Assembly: GCA_017745235.1 (NCBI GenBank)
Contig: JAGHZU010000026.1
Coordinates: forward strand, 1 to 55,109
Direction of reading: 5' to 3'
Length of the DNA stretch: 55,109 nucleotides
Source: Caulobacter sp.
GTDB lineage: Bacteria; Pseudomonadota; Alphaproteobacteria; Caulobacterales; Caulobacteraceae
The position numbers were made by a program, and so were the translations under genes. Positions 1-7,337 of the stretch are shown here, one piece after another (positions within the stretch are counted from its first letter, which is position 1; every line of letters begins with the position of its first letter). The notes under the pieces are model-generated. The model was not told the DNA's origin and did no database searches. It saw only the letters and a program-made list of their open reading frames with translations.

Positions 1-70
1 TACTGGCTCAATTGAGTCCAGACCCTAGCCGCGCGCCCCATCCCCCTCCTACAACCGGACAGGAAACACG

Positions 71-1627
71 ATGGCTTTCATCGACGCCCGAGGCTTGCCT
101 GACGCCAGCCCGATCGAGGCCGACCTGATCATCGTCGGCGGCGGCATGGCCGGCATCACCCTGGCGCGCGAACTGGCTGGCGGGGCCCTGAAGGTGGCCG
201 TGCTGGAAAGCGGCGACCGCGAGATCGACATGAACGTCCAGGCCCTCTACGCGGGCTCGGCGACGATGCGCGCGCCGGGCAATCCCGAGCGGACGATGGA
301 CGCCTATCCGATCCAGTCGCGGATAAGGGCCCTGGGCGGGTCGGGCAACGTCTGGGGCGGCAAGTGCGCGCCGCTGGACCCGGCCGATTTCGCCGCCCGC
401 GACTGGGCTCCCCACAGCGGCTGGCCGATGAGCCGTCGCGACCTGCAGCCGTTCTACGACCGGGCCTGCGACCTGCTGGAGATCCCGCGCTTCGCCGAGA
501 CCGCCCCGACGTCCGCCGACCCGGCCCTGCGGCCGCTGGAGCTGGATCCCGCCGACGGCTTCTTCTCGGCCCCGCGCGCCTACAGCCGCTATTCCGGCGG
601 CGCGGACAAGGCCGCTTTCGACCGGTTCCGCACGGCGTTCGCCCAGGCGCCGAACGTCACGGTCTATCTCAACGCCAACGTCGTGCGGATTGGGCTGGCG
701 GCCGACGGCTCGCGGGTCGAGCAGCTGGAGGTGGCGCGGCTGGACGGCAAGCGCCACGTGGCGCGGGCCAGGACCTTCGTCCTGGCGGTGGGCGGCATCG
801 AGAACGCCCGCCTGCTGCTGGCGTCCGACGACGTGCGCCCGGCCGGGGTGGGCAACGACCACGATCTGGTCGGGCGGTTCTTCCAGGCGCACATGACCTA
901 TTCGGTCGACGGCGACGAGGAGAGCGAGGGCACGGCCGTCCATGTCTCGCGCGCCGCGCCGATGGACCTCTACGCCCCGAAGGCCCGCACAGCGCCCTAT
1001 TCGGTGCTGGCGGCGGGCGAGAAGGCCCAGTCGCGGCTGAAGGCGGGGAACTTCACCCTGACCCTGTTCCGGGGGCAGGAGACCGGGGCGGGCGCGCCGG
1101 CCAAGGCCGAGACCCAGACCCTGGCGCGGCTGGCGACGCGGGTGGACGGGCAGGGCGGGAGCGCGGGCGACGGCCAGCTTCTGGGCTGTTTCGCCATGAC
1201 CGAGCATTTCCCCAATCCCGACAGCCGCGTCGTTCTGGACCGCGAACACCACGACGCTCTGGGCATGCCGCGCGTGCGGCTGGACTGGACCTACGGCGCG
1301 GCCGACTGGGACGGGTTCGAGCGGGCGGCGGCGGGCCTGGGCGACGCCCTGGGCGCGGCGGGGCAGGGGCGGCTGTGCTGGCCCGTGCGCCGGGAGCAGT
1401 TGCTGGCGATCGCCAGCGCCTCGCGCCACCACATGGGAACCACCCGCATGGACGCCGACCCGCGCCGGGGCGTGGTCGATCCCGACCTCAAGGTCCACGG
1501 CGTGGACAATCTCTACGTGGCCGGCAGCTCGGTGTTTCCCACCTCGGGCATCGCCAACCCGACCCTGACCATCCTGGCCCTGGCGATGCGCCTGGCCGAC
1601 CACCTCAAGTCCGGAGCCGTCCGATGA
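71..1627 (+). CDS. GMC family FAD-dependent oxidoreductase
   Basis: This is a 518-residue glucose-methanol-choline superfamily flavoprotein, expected to oxidise an alcohol or sugar hydroxyl and pass electrons to an acceptor. The dinucleotide-binding signature GGGMAG is at residues 23-28. A GGSGNVWGG loop lies near residue 90, HHMGTTRM near residue 453, and the usual NPTLTILALAMRLADHL tail closes the protein. The layout resembles the gluconate 2-dehydrogenase-type branch more than choline dehydrogenase. The ATG at 71 follows AGGAAACACG, a usable ribosome site. No signal peptide is visible. The stop overlaps the start of the next gene by 4 nt, so the two are translationally coupled. The substrate cannot be deduced. 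Confidence 0.9.
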   Translation: MAFIDARGLPDASPIEADLIIVGGGMAGITLARELAGGALKVAVLESGDREIDMNVQALYAGSATMRAPGNPERTMDAYPIQSRIRALGGSGNVWGGKCAPLDPADFAARDWAPHSGWPMSRRDLQPFYDRACDLLEIPRFAETAPTSADPALRPLELDPADGFFSAPRAYSRYSGGADKAAFDRFRTAFAQAPNVTVYLNANVVRIGLAADGSRVEQLEVARLDGKRHVARARTFVLAVGGIENARLLLASDDVRPAGVGNDHDLVGRFFQAHMTYSVDGDEESEGTAVHVSRAAPMDLYAPKARTAPYSVLAAGEKAQSRLKAGNFTLTLFRGQETGAGAPAKAETQTLARLATRVDGQGGSAGDGQLLGCFAMTEHFPNPDSRVVLDREHHDALGMPRVRLDWTYGAADWDGFERAAAGLGDALGAAGQGRLCWPVRREQLLAIASASRHHMGTTRMDADPRRGVVDPDLKVHGVDNLYVAGSSVFPTSGIANPTLTILALAMRLADHLKSGAVR

Positions 1628-1959
1628 GCGCTCTTCCAGCCCGCCGCGACCTGCTGGCGGCCCTCGTGGCCCTGGCGGCTGCGCCGGCGATCGCCGCCGG
1701 AACGCCGCCGGGCGACGCGCTGGAGGGCCTCGACCCGGCCGCCGCCGAGCGCATTGGCCGGGCCTGGCTGGCGGCCAATCCCTCGGCCAATACGGCCAGC
1801 CTCGCCCGCCGCCTCTTTCCCGACGGCCGGAGCGCGCTGCAGCGCCTGCGCCGGGCGGCGGCGGCCGACTTCCGGCGCGGGGCGGTGTTCGTTCATCGCG
1901 GCTGGCGCCTGTCCGACACCGAAGGGGCGCTGTTCGGGCTGATCGCGCTGAAGGCCTGA
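1624..1959 (+). CDS. Small Tat-signal protein, probable partner subunit of the GMC oxidoreductase
   Basis: This 111-residue protein starts at the ATG that overlaps the GMC stop codon (ATGA). The N-terminus carries an arginine pair followed by a hydrophobic stretch (ARRDLLAALVALAAAPAIAA), as in twin-arginine signal peptides. The mature part is short, helical-looking and rich in Ala and Arg, with no recognised domain. Many periplasmic GMC dehydrogenases have a small Tat-signal subunit that carries the signal-less catalytic subunit across the membrane. The 4-nt overlap makes that role plausible here, but it is inferred from context only. No frameshift or truncation is evident. Confidence 0.75.
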   Translation: MSALPARRDLLAALVALAAAPAIAAGTPPGDALEGLDPAAAERIGRAWLAANPSANTASLARRLFPDGRSALQRLRRAAAADFRRGAVFVHRGWRLSDTEGALFGLIALKA

Positions 1960-1982
1960 ACCGCCTCCAGCGCGAAAGCGCC

Positions 1983-2225
1983 TCAGCCCTTCACGTGCGT
2001 GGTTGGGCGGTCGTCGCCTTCCGAGATCTCCTCGTGCCAGCGGCCCTTCTCGTCCTCGTAGACGATGCCGGTGTCGCTATCGTCGGCCACGCGTTGCTCG
2101 CCCGCCGCGCGCTTGGCGGCCTTCAGGGCGGCGTCGTGGCTGGGGAAGGTCTCGGAGAAGACGTCGCCCAGCTTGTAGGCCCAGCCGCCGTCGTGCTCGA
2201 CGATGGTGTAGGTGATGTCGGTCAT
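1983..2225 (-). CDS. DUF2188 domain-containing protein
   Basis: This small soluble protein of 80 residues matches the DUF2188 pattern: a TYTIVEHDGGWAYKLGDVFS stretch, then a Phe-Pro-Ser-His-Asp-Ala segment leading into an Ala/Lys/Arg helix, and a C-terminal YEDEKGRWHEE motif. The family has no established function. It is often found as a lone small gene in alphaproteobacteria. The start is the ATG complementary to 2223-2225. The long reading frame continuing upstream in the same phase (to 3305) runs antisense-like through cobS and is not coding. It lies downstream of cobS on the same strand, separated by 131 bases that hold a strong hairpin, so it is probably transcribed separately. Confidence 0.8.
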   Translation of the reverse strand: MTDITYTIVEHDGGWAYKLGDVFSETFPSHDAALKAAKRAAGEQRVADDSDTGIVYEDEKGRWHEEISEGDDRPTTHVKG

Positions 2226-2316
2226 GCGCGGGCTCCGTTGCAGGCTGGATAGGAAACTGCGCCCCGAAGGCCACGGTTCCAAGCCCCTGTCTTGAACGGA
2301 ACAGCCGTTGTCGCCT

Positions 2317-2351
2317 TCTCCCCTCGCGGGCCGCTCTCCCGCGAGGGGAGA
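2317..2351. repeat. Perfect 14-bp inverted repeat, GC-rich intergenic palindrome
   Basis: The arms TCTCCCCTCGCGGG (2317-2330) and CCCGCGAGGGGAGA (2338-2351) are exactly complementary around a 7-nt loop. The element lies just downstream of the cobS stop and could act as a transcription terminator, although no T-run follows on the minus strand. Similar CCCCTC...GAGGGG palindromes recur near 35.4 kb, 42.0 kb and 43.5 kb, which suggests a dispersed repeat family. Confidence 0.75.
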
Positions 2352-2356
2352 GGAAA

Positions 2357-3364
2357 TCAGGCCACCTTCACCCGCGCCGCGCTCTCCGGCAGGTCCTGGC
2401 CGAACGCGCGCTGGTAGAACTCGGCCACGGTGGGGCGTTCCAGCTCGTCGCACTTGTTCAGGAAGGTCAGGCGGAAGGCCAGGCCCACGTCCTTGTCGAA
2501 GATCTCGGCGTTCTGGGCCCAGGTGATGACCGTGCGCGGGCTCATGACGGTGGAGATGTCGCCGTTCATGAAGGCGTTGCGGGTCATGTCGGCGACGCGG
2601 ACCATGGCCGCGATCGTGCGCTTGCCCTCGGCGGTGTCGTACGAGGGGTTCTTGGCCAGCACGATCGCCGCCTCGACGTCGTGGTCGAGGTAGTTCAGCG
2701 TGGTGACGACCGACCAGCGGTCCATCTGGCCCTGATTGATCTGCTGGGTGCCGTGATAGAGGCCCGTGGTGTCGCCCAGACCGATGGTGTTGGTGGTCGA
2801 GAACAGGCGGAAATACGGGTTGGCGCGGATGACGCGGTTCTGGTCCAGCAGCGTCAGCTTGCCGCCGGCTTCCAGCACGCGCTGGATGACGAACATCACG
2901 TCCGGACGGCCGGCGTCGTATTCGTCGAACACCAGGGCGATGGGGCGCTGCAGCGACCAGGGCAGGATGCCCTCGCGGAATTCGGTGATCTGCTTGCCGT
3001 CCTTCAGGACGATGGCGTCCTTGCCGACCAGGTCGATCCGGCTGACGTGGCTGTCCAGGTTCACCCGGACCAGCGGCCAGTTCAGGCGCGCGGCGACCTG
3101 CTCGATGTGGGTCGACTTGCCGGTGCCGTGATAGCCCTGGACCATCACCCGGCGGTCGTAGGCGAAGCCCGCGCAGATGGCCTTGGTCGTCTGGGGATCG
3201 AAGCGGTAGGCCGGGTCGATCTCGGGCACGTGGGCGTCGCGATGGCTGAAGGCCGGAACCTTCATGTCGCTGTCGACGCCGAACGCGTCGCGGAGCGTCA
3301 CCCACTTGTCGGGGGCCAGGGTGATCAGGGGATCGGCGGCGTGGCTGTCGGTCAGTTCGGGCAT
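2357..3364 (-). CDS. cobS: Cobaltochelatase subunit CobS (AAA+ ATPase)
   Basis: CobS is the AAA+ ATPase subunit of aerobic cobaltochelatase. With CobT and CobN it inserts cobalt into hydrogenobyrinate a,c-diamide during cobalamin synthesis. The 335-residue length is normal for the family. The P-loop GYHGTGKS is at residues 77-84 and the Walker B ALVFDEYD at 143-150. These are followed by a RLFSTTNTIGLGDTTGLYHG segment containing sensor residues, typical of the MoxR-like clade. The N-terminal region (PAFSHRDAHVPEIDP) also matches CobS. The start ATG is complementary to 3362-3364. cobT and cobN are not in this window, so the pathway is not clustered here. Confidence 0.95.
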   Translation of the reverse strand: MPELTDSHAADPLITLAPDKWVTLRDAFGVDSDMKVPAFSHRDAHVPEIDPAYRFDPQTTKAICAGFAYDRRVMVQGYHGTGKSTHIEQVAARLNWPLVRVNLDSHVSRIDLVGKDAIVLKDGKQITEFREGILPWSLQRPIALVFDEYDAGRPDVMFVIQRVLEAGGKLTLLDQNRVIRANPYFRLFSTTNTIGLGDTTGLYHGTQQINQGQMDRWSVVTTLNYLDHDVEAAIVLAKNPSYDTAEGKRTIAAMVRVADMTRNAFMNGDISTVMSPRTVITWAQNAEIFDKDVGLAFRLTFLNKCDELERPTVAEFYQRAFGQDLPESAARVKVA

Positions 3365-3450
3365 GATGCTTTCCGCTTACCGCCTTGACGTGGGGGAGGG
3401 GAAGGGGCGAGGCGATCCCGAGTTCAAAAAATGCGGGTTGGCGAACGCAG

Positions 3451-3481
3451 AACGCCCCGGACGGGAGCCGTCCGGGGCGTT
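3451..3481 (-). terminator. Probable terminator of the RcnB-like gene
   Basis: AACGCCCCGGACG (3451-3463) is exactly complementary to CGTCCGGGGCGTT (3469-3481) with a 5-nt loop, 22 bases beyond the stop of the minus-strand RcnB-like gene. Read on the minus strand, a T6 run follows about 20 nt after the stem (A6 at 3426-3431 on the plus strand). The T-run is more distant than in a textbook terminator. Confidence 0.65.
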
Positions 3482-3502
3482 CCGACGCGATCGGGGACCG
3501 CG

Positions 3503-3880
3503 TTAGTTGTTGGCGATGATCACCGAGGCGATCAGGCCGGTGGCGACGGCGGCCAGGATGTAGCTGTCGTCGACACGCTGCCAGCGGTAGCCGCGGGGCG
3601 GGGCGCGCAGGCCGTGGCGGCGCCAGTCGCTGACATAGTAGCGGTTGTCGCGATAGCGGGCGTCCAGGCGCTGGCCGCGCTGCCAGCGGCGATAGTCGCG
3701 GCGCTCGTCCCGGCGGCCGTCGCGATAGGCGCGCCGCTCGTCACGACGATCGTCGTGGCGGTCGTAGCGGTGATCGTAGCGATGGTCGTCGTAGCGCTGG
3801 CCCGCGGCCATGGCCGTTCCCGACAGAGCCGTGCCGGCCATCAGGGTGGCCGCCAGCGTGGTGATGATCAGGCGCTTCAT
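3503..3880 (-). CDS. RcnB family periplasmic protein
   Basis: This is a 125-residue secreted protein. A Sec signal peptide spans about residues 1-26 (MKRLIITTLAATLMAG then an AMAAG cleavage region). A low-complexity Arg/Asp/Tyr-rich segment with repeated RYD, RDERR and YRDGR units follows. The C-terminus reads RGYRWQRVDDSYILAAVATG and then a hydrophobic tail. The closing motif is characteristic of the RcnB family; in E. coli RcnB is needed for nickel and cobalt homeostasis, but most alphaproteobacterial members are uncharacterised. The start at 3880 follows AGGACCTCCC, a good ribosome site; a longer in-frame extension to 3928 is unlikely. Twin operator-like dyads lie just upstream. Confidence 0.85.
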   Translation of the reverse strand: MKRLIITTLAATLMAGTALSGTAMAAGQRYDDHRYDHRYDRHDDRRDERRAYRDGRRDERRDYRRWQRGQRLDARYRDNRYYVSDWRRHGLRAPPRGYRWQRVDDSYILAAVATGLIASVIIANN

Positions 3881-3902
3881 GGGAGGTCCTTTCCTGTTGT
3901 GA

Positions 3903-3947
3903 GGCAGTCCGACACTGCCGAACCTCATCGTTAGTCCGACACTAACG
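3903..3947. promoter_or_regulatory. Two operator-like dyads with a shared core upstream of the RcnB-like gene
   Basis: Two hairpin-capable dyads stand in tandem: GGCAGT-CCGAC-ACTGCC (3903-3919) and CGTTAGT-CCGAC-ACTAACG (3929-3947). Both contain the identical 11-mer AGTCCGACACT with the same central CCGAC, but the outer arm bases differ while remaining self-complementary. They lie 23-67 bases before the RcnB-like start codon. They may be binding sites for a dimeric regulator (TetR-type operators often look like this) or leader hairpins. Confidence 0.55.
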
Positions 3948-4075
3948 AGGGCGGTTTGGACCGGGGATGAACGGCTCTGGTCAGGTTAGGTTCATCATGT
4001 TTCGCGCATGAAACATTTGACCTTGTCCTCCGAATACTGAACGGCTCAAATCGGATGGAAGGTGCTTGATCCGAC

Positions 4076-4807
4076 ATGACGCGTTTTGTTTTCCGGCCCG
4101 ATGTGCCGCGTTTCCTGGCCGCCGCCCGTCGCGAACTGGGGGCGGTGGCGGCCCTGGCCCTGGTGGCCGGAGGCCTCCTGGCCTTCCTCGGCATCGCCGA
4201 CGAGATGGCCGAGGGCGACACCCACGGTTTCGACATGGCGGTGCTGGCGTCCCTGCGCGCGCCGGGCCATCCCGACCAGTTGGTGGGGCCGAACTGGCTG
4301 CACATCGCCGCCGTCGACGTCACGGCCCTGGGGTCGGTGGCGGTGCTGGGGCTGGTGGTGCTGTTCGCCGTGGCCCTGATGCTGTGCCTCAAGCGCTGGG
4401 CCGAGGCCCTGACCCTCCTGGCGGGAGCGGTGGGCGGCGTCGAGATCAGCCAGGCGGTCAAGCACCTGTTCGGGCGCGAGCGGCCGGACCTGGCCTATCG
4501 CGCGGTCGAAGCCGCCAACGCCAGCTTCCCCTCCGGCCACGCCATGCTCTCGGCCGTGGTGTTCCTGACGCTGGGCACGCTGGCCGCGCGCTTCGCCACG
4601 CTCAAGCGGGTCAAGATCCTGGCCATCACGGCGGGCGTGGTGATGAGCCTGCTGGTCGGCGCCTCGCGGATCTACCTGGGCGTCCACTGGACCACCGACG
4701 TCCTGGCCGGCTGGAGCCTGGGCGCGGTTTGGGCGATGGTCTGCTGGCTGGCGGCCTGGGCGTGGGAGCGGCGGGTGCTGCGACCGTCGACGGCGCTTCA
4801 GGGGTAA
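4076..4807 (+). CDS. PAP2 superfamily membrane phosphatase
   Basis: This 243-residue integral membrane lipid phosphatase belongs to the type 2 phosphatidic acid phosphatase family. The three signature motifs are present in order: KHLFGRERP (motif 1, near residue 128), FPSGHAM (motif 2, near residue 150) and SRIYLGVHWTTDVLAG (motif 3, near 200). They supply the phosphate-binding Arg/Lys, the Ser-Gly-His and the nucleophilic His. About six hydrophobic segments alternate with short loops. Likely substrates are phosphatidic acid, phosphatidylglycerol phosphate or undecaprenyl pyrophosphate, and the sequence does not decide among them. The ATG at 4076 is divergent from the RcnB-like gene and convergent with the next gene. 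Confidence 0.9.
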   Translation: MTRFVFRPDVPRFLAAARRELGAVAALALVAGGLLAFLGIADEMAEGDTHGFDMAVLASLRAPGHPDQLVGPNWLHIAAVDVTALGSVAVLGLVVLFAVALMLCLKRWAEALTLLAGAVGGVEISQAVKHLFGRERPDLAYRAVEAANASFPSGHAMLSAVVFLTLGTLAARFATLKRVKILAITAGVVMSLLVGASRIYLGVHWTTDVLAGWSLGAVWAMVCWLAAWAWERRVLRPSTALQG

Positions 4808-4859
4808 GCTGGGTGTCGTTTCCGTCGGCTGGGCGTCTCTCGACTCCTTCGACGCGATC

Positions 4860-5444
4860 CTAGACGCCCAGGTGCGCGTGGACGTAGTCGATGGCCTGCT
4901 GGAACGGGATTCCCTCGCGCTGAGCGACGGCCAACGGGTGGTCCGTCTCCTCCAGTTCGATCAGCGGCCGTAGGCCGCCAGTCCGGACATGGACCATGCA
5001 TTTCAGGCTCAAGGTTTCCGGATAACCGGGCAGGCTGTTGGAGAACCAGCCGAACATGGGCGGCATGTCGACGCGGTCGGCGTCGTTCTCGTCTTCGAAC
5101 GTCGGCAAATAGCGGAAGAAGTTGTCGCGGCTCAGGCTTGTCCAGACCCCGAAACTCAGCACGCCTTCGCGATCCGTCAGCGGCAGATCCAGCACGCCGC
5201 GCACGAAATAGTGCTCGCCCTCGTCGTTCCGCCAGATGCAGGTGTCGCTGGTCAGGTCGAAGTCATCGGCCTGTTGCTGCTCGCTGGCCTGGGCCCAGGC
5301 CAGCGGAGCGGGGAAGGCCACGGCGGGCAGATCGTCATGGGCCTCGCCGCAGGTGGCGCAGGCCCAGCTTGTCGGACGCGCGGGCGGCGCCGGCTTGCGG
5401 CCGGTCAAGCGATCGAGGAAGCGGCGCACGGGGCTGGTCGTCAT
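4860..5444 (-). CDS. DUF2199 domain-containing protein
   Basis: This is a soluble protein of 194 residues. The conserved start of the domain is visible as CATCGEAHDDLP, a Cys-x2-Cys knuckle followed by the family's HDDLP box. It is followed by DFDLTSDTCIWRNDEGEHYF, a GVWTSLSRDNFFRY core and a PLIELEETDHPLAVAQREGI tail, all typical of DUF2199. No enzymatic role is established. I placed the start at the ATG complementary to 5442-5444; an in-frame ATG at 5489 would add 15 basic residues and cannot be excluded. A large nested palindrome lies in the intergenic space upstream. Confidence 0.8.
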   Translation of the reverse strand: MTTSPVRRFLDRLTGRKPAPPARPTSWACATCGEAHDDLPAVAFPAPLAWAQASEQQQADDFDLTSDTCIWRNDEGEHYFVRGVLDLPLTDREGVLSFGVWTSLSRDNFFRYLPTFEDENDADRVDMPPMFGWFSNSLPGYPETLSLKCMVHVRTGGLRPLIELEETDHPLAVAQREGIPFQQAIDYVHAHLGV

Positions 5445-5506
5445 GCGGCGATGTTTGCTCTTCCTCGCGAAGGGGAGCCAGCCTTTCATCTGACGGCGAG
5501 ACGATC

Positions 5507-5591
5507 GCCGGTCTGGACAGGCTGCTCAAGGACGGCGCTCCGCGCCGCGGCTGGCCGTAGGCCAGTCCTTGACTAACCTGTCCAGGCCGGC
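5507..5591. repeat. Nested palindrome able to fold as a three-way junction
   Basis: Four paired regions close on each other without conflict. P1 pairs 5507-5521 with 5577-5591 (15 bp, one G-T wobble). P2 pairs 5526-5532 with 5566-5572 (7 bp). P3 pairs CGGCGC 5533-5538 with GCGCCG 5542-5547 (loop TCC). P4 pairs CTGGCC 5551-5556 with GGCCAG 5560-5565 (loop GTA). The element occupies the space between two divergent genes. It has no open reading frame of its own that looks coding. Confidence 0.7.
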
Positions 5592-5649
5592 ACGCTTGCC
5601 TCCGAGAGATGTAAGGACGGGTCCCCGTCCGGCGGGCGGGGCGATCGAC

Positions 5650-6243
5650 ATGTGGAAGCGTATGCAGGGGTGGTTCGGCGGCAAGCCCGCGCCGGAAGCC
5701 GAAGGGGTGAAGACCTGCGCGCTGGATGATCTCTATCCGATCCTGATCCCGAAGACCTTCGCCGAGACCGGCGCCTGGGTCGGACCCGTGGAGGCGCTCG
5801 ATGTCGATGGGCTCGACCTAAGCTGGGCTGTCCAGAAGGCCGATACGAACTGGGTGAACTACCTGAGCCACGCAATGGTCGCGTCCTGGCAGGAACAGGG
5901 CGCCGACTGGCGGGCCGCCGCGACCGCGAACCTGACGCGGCGGGTGGCGACGCAACCCTGGTCGGGCGAACTGCGTGATGACGAAGGGCGAATGATCCTC
6001 GTCGTGTTCCTGCACGACGACGGCCTGGGCCCGTCCCGCCTGCTGGTTCCAGGGCTGCTCGATGAAGTCTTCCCCAACGGCTACGAGGTCGCCATCCCGG
6101 AACTCACCTGCGCTGTCGCGGTGGGCCGAGTGGAGGGCGAGGAGGACCCGCGCGCGGAACAGATGATCCAGGGCTGCTTCGCGGACGGCACGCGTCCGGT
6201 GAGCCCGAGGCGGTACGCGCCGGAGGTGTTCTGGGGGCTTTGA
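5650..6243 (+). CDS. Conserved hypothetical protein, possibly DUF1444-like
   Basis: This 197-residue soluble protein has no signal peptide or membrane segment. The central part (about residues 95-150) alternates strand-like segments and contains LTRRVATQPWSGELRDDEGR and then a hydrophobic MILVVFLHDDG strand and VFPNGYEVAIPE. This loosely recalls the DUF1444 (YtpQ) fold, but I am not certain of the family. The ATG at 5650 begins MWKRMQGWFGGKPAP, similar in style to the start of the divergent DUF2199 protein (FLDRLTGRKPAPP). A longer frame opening at 5569 would begin inside the nested palindrome and is less likely. Confidence 0.65.
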   Translation: MWKRMQGWFGGKPAPEAEGVKTCALDDLYPILIPKTFAETGAWVGPVEALDVDGLDLSWAVQKADTNWVNYLSHAMVASWQEQGADWRAAATANLTRRVATQPWSGELRDDEGRMILVVFLHDDGLGPSRLLVPGLLDEVFPNGYEVAIPELTCAVAVGRVEGEEDPRAEQMIQGCFADGTRPVSPRRYAPEVFWGL

Positions 6244-6407
6244 GCGGTGAGCCAGCGGTTTGATATGAGGAAGGGTTCGCTATCTCATACTAGCTTTAGG
6301 AGCCGATCTCCGCTGTAGCCAAATGGGCTCGTAAAGGGTGCGGGAATCGGCAATGGTGGCGCTAGTTTCCTGCGTACCTATCCATCGAAAGAGGCACTTG
6401 CGCGGAG

Positions 6408-6426
6408 GCGAGAATCAATTTCTCGC
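6408..6426. promoter_or_regulatory. Candidate autoregulatory operator of the toxin-antitoxin-chaperone operon
   Basis: A perfect dyad GCGAGAA (6408-6414) / TTCTCGC (6420-6426) with a 5-nt centre lies 48 bases before the toxin start. HigA/XRE-type antitoxins usually bind such short palindromes in their own promoters. The surrounding 230 bases contain no gene and are clearly AT-richer than the flanking chromosome. I could not place convincing -35/-10 boxes. Confidence 0.5.
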
Positions 6427-6473
6427 ATATTTCTTTGTTAAGTCCTATATTAACTCCCGAGGTCGCATAGGTC

Positions 6474-6890
6474 GTGCCGGAGTGGTGCAGCCAATTGCCC
6501 GACTACGAAGTTGTCGTTGAAGGCGACGGCCGGCGCGTGGTCATGTCTGGAGGTTTGGATAAGGACTATCGGAAGATCGCCACCAAGGACAAAGCCTCGC
6601 TACGGCGTTGGATGGAGAACTGGTGTGGCGATGTTGAGGGCGCGATGCCTGATACGAGAATGAAAGCTCAGGAACGGTTCTCCGATGTGAAGGGAAGAAC
6701 GGTTCTTATCATAGCGTTCAAATCTTATCAGGCGCGACTTTATGGCTTTATTCGGAGGGTCGCTGAACGGGACACGTTCTTTGTTACAGCGATTGATCCT
6801 GACAAAAAGGATGACGATGCTGACCCAAAGGTCCTCAAAAGGGCAAAATTGGAGGCTTTTCGTATCCTAGAAGTAATGAATCTGAGATGA
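6474..6890 (+). CDS. RelE/HigB-like toxin of a toxin-antitoxin-chaperone operon
   Basis: This 138-residue protein has the RelE/HigB-superfamily layout. An N-terminal helical part is followed by strands around VLIIAFKSYQARLYGFIRR (residues 78-95), then DTFFVTAIDPDKKDDD (100-115), and an Ala/Lys-rich helix with the family's pattern of Lys-Lys and a spaced Ala. HigB-type toxins are ribosome-dependent mRNA endonucleases. The start is a GTG at 6474 with GAGG 11 nt upstream; an ATG at residue 24 (6543) is an alternative. The antitoxin begins 15 bases after the stop. Codon use (AAA, GAT, TTT, GTT) differs sharply from the neighbouring genes, which suggests horizontal transfer. Confidence 0.7.
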   Translation: MPEWCSQLPDYEVVVEGDGRRVVMSGGLDKDYRKIATKDKASLRRWMENWCGDVEGAMPDTRMKAQERFSDVKGRTVLIIAFKSYQARLYGFIRRVAERDTFFVTAIDPDKKDDDADPKVLKRAKLEAFRILEVMNLR

Positions 6891-6905
6891 CGCAGGGGAA
6901 GTAAT

Positions 6906-7334
6906 ATGGGCCGCTTCTTTGATCTTGATGATCGAGAAATTCGCCATGAGTATGTCGAGGAAGCTTTGATCGCTGATGTTCAATTTGAGATCAGCAAATT
7001 GATGAGGCGGAATGGCATCTCTAAGGCCGAGTTGGCGCGCCGCCTTGGGGTCTCTGCGCCTTATGTGACTCAGATTTTGGGAAATGAAGGGGCTAATCTC
7101 ACGCTGAAGACCGTTGCTCGGGTGTTTGATGCGCTCGGCGACGTTGCGGTTATTTCTACGGCTCGAGGGGGAGAGGTGAAATCTAAAGGAGGCGCGCATA
7201 TTTCGCGCCCCGGATGGTTTGACGTCACCTGCGCCAACGATACCTGGAATGTGGAAGTTCCTGAAATCGCGACGAGCACTCGCGCCCCGGAAGAATCTGT
7301 TGTTTGGCTCAATGCACTTTGCCGAGTCGCGTAG
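6906..7334 (+). CDS. HigA-like XRE antitoxin with C-terminal chaperone-addiction-like extension
   Basis: This 142-residue protein carries a helix-turn-helix of the Cro/C1 type at about residues 28-82 (ISKAELARRLGVSAPYVTQI at 38-57). About 58 further residues follow that simple HigA antitoxins lack. The extension contains exposed-looking aromatic and hydrophobic patches, PGWFDV (102-107), NDTWNVEVP (111-119) and ESVVWLNAL (130-138). In known TAC systems a C-terminal extension (ChAD) makes the antitoxin aggregate or be degraded unless its SecB-like chaperone binds. The ribosome site AGGGGAAG lies 5 nt before the ATG. The stop is 3 bases before the chaperone start, indicating one transcript. Confidence 0.8.
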   Translation: MGRFFDLDDREIRHEYVEEALIADVQFEISKLMRRNGISKAELARRLGVSAPYVTQILGNEGANLTLKTVARVFDALGDVAVISTARGGEVKSKGGAHISRPGWFDVTCANDTWNVEVPEIATSTRAPEESVVWLNALCRVA

Positions 7335-7337
7335 CAG

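Noticed and set aside
8..1603. Long minus-strand reading frame opposite the GMC oxidoreductase
   Set aside because: It is a GC-rich antisense shadow with His/Arg/Gly-biased composition and no domain. Similar shadows lie opposite uvrB, ftsH, the decarboxylase, the carboxylase and dnaE2.
6434..6455. CtrA-like site (TTAA ... TTAAC) before the toxin gene
   Set aside because: The spacing is 8 rather than the required 7 bases, so it is not a canonical CtrA box.
6338..6520. 60-codon ORF before the toxin gene
   Set aside because: It overlaps the toxin start in another frame, covers the operator-like dyad and has no family similarity or good ribosome site.
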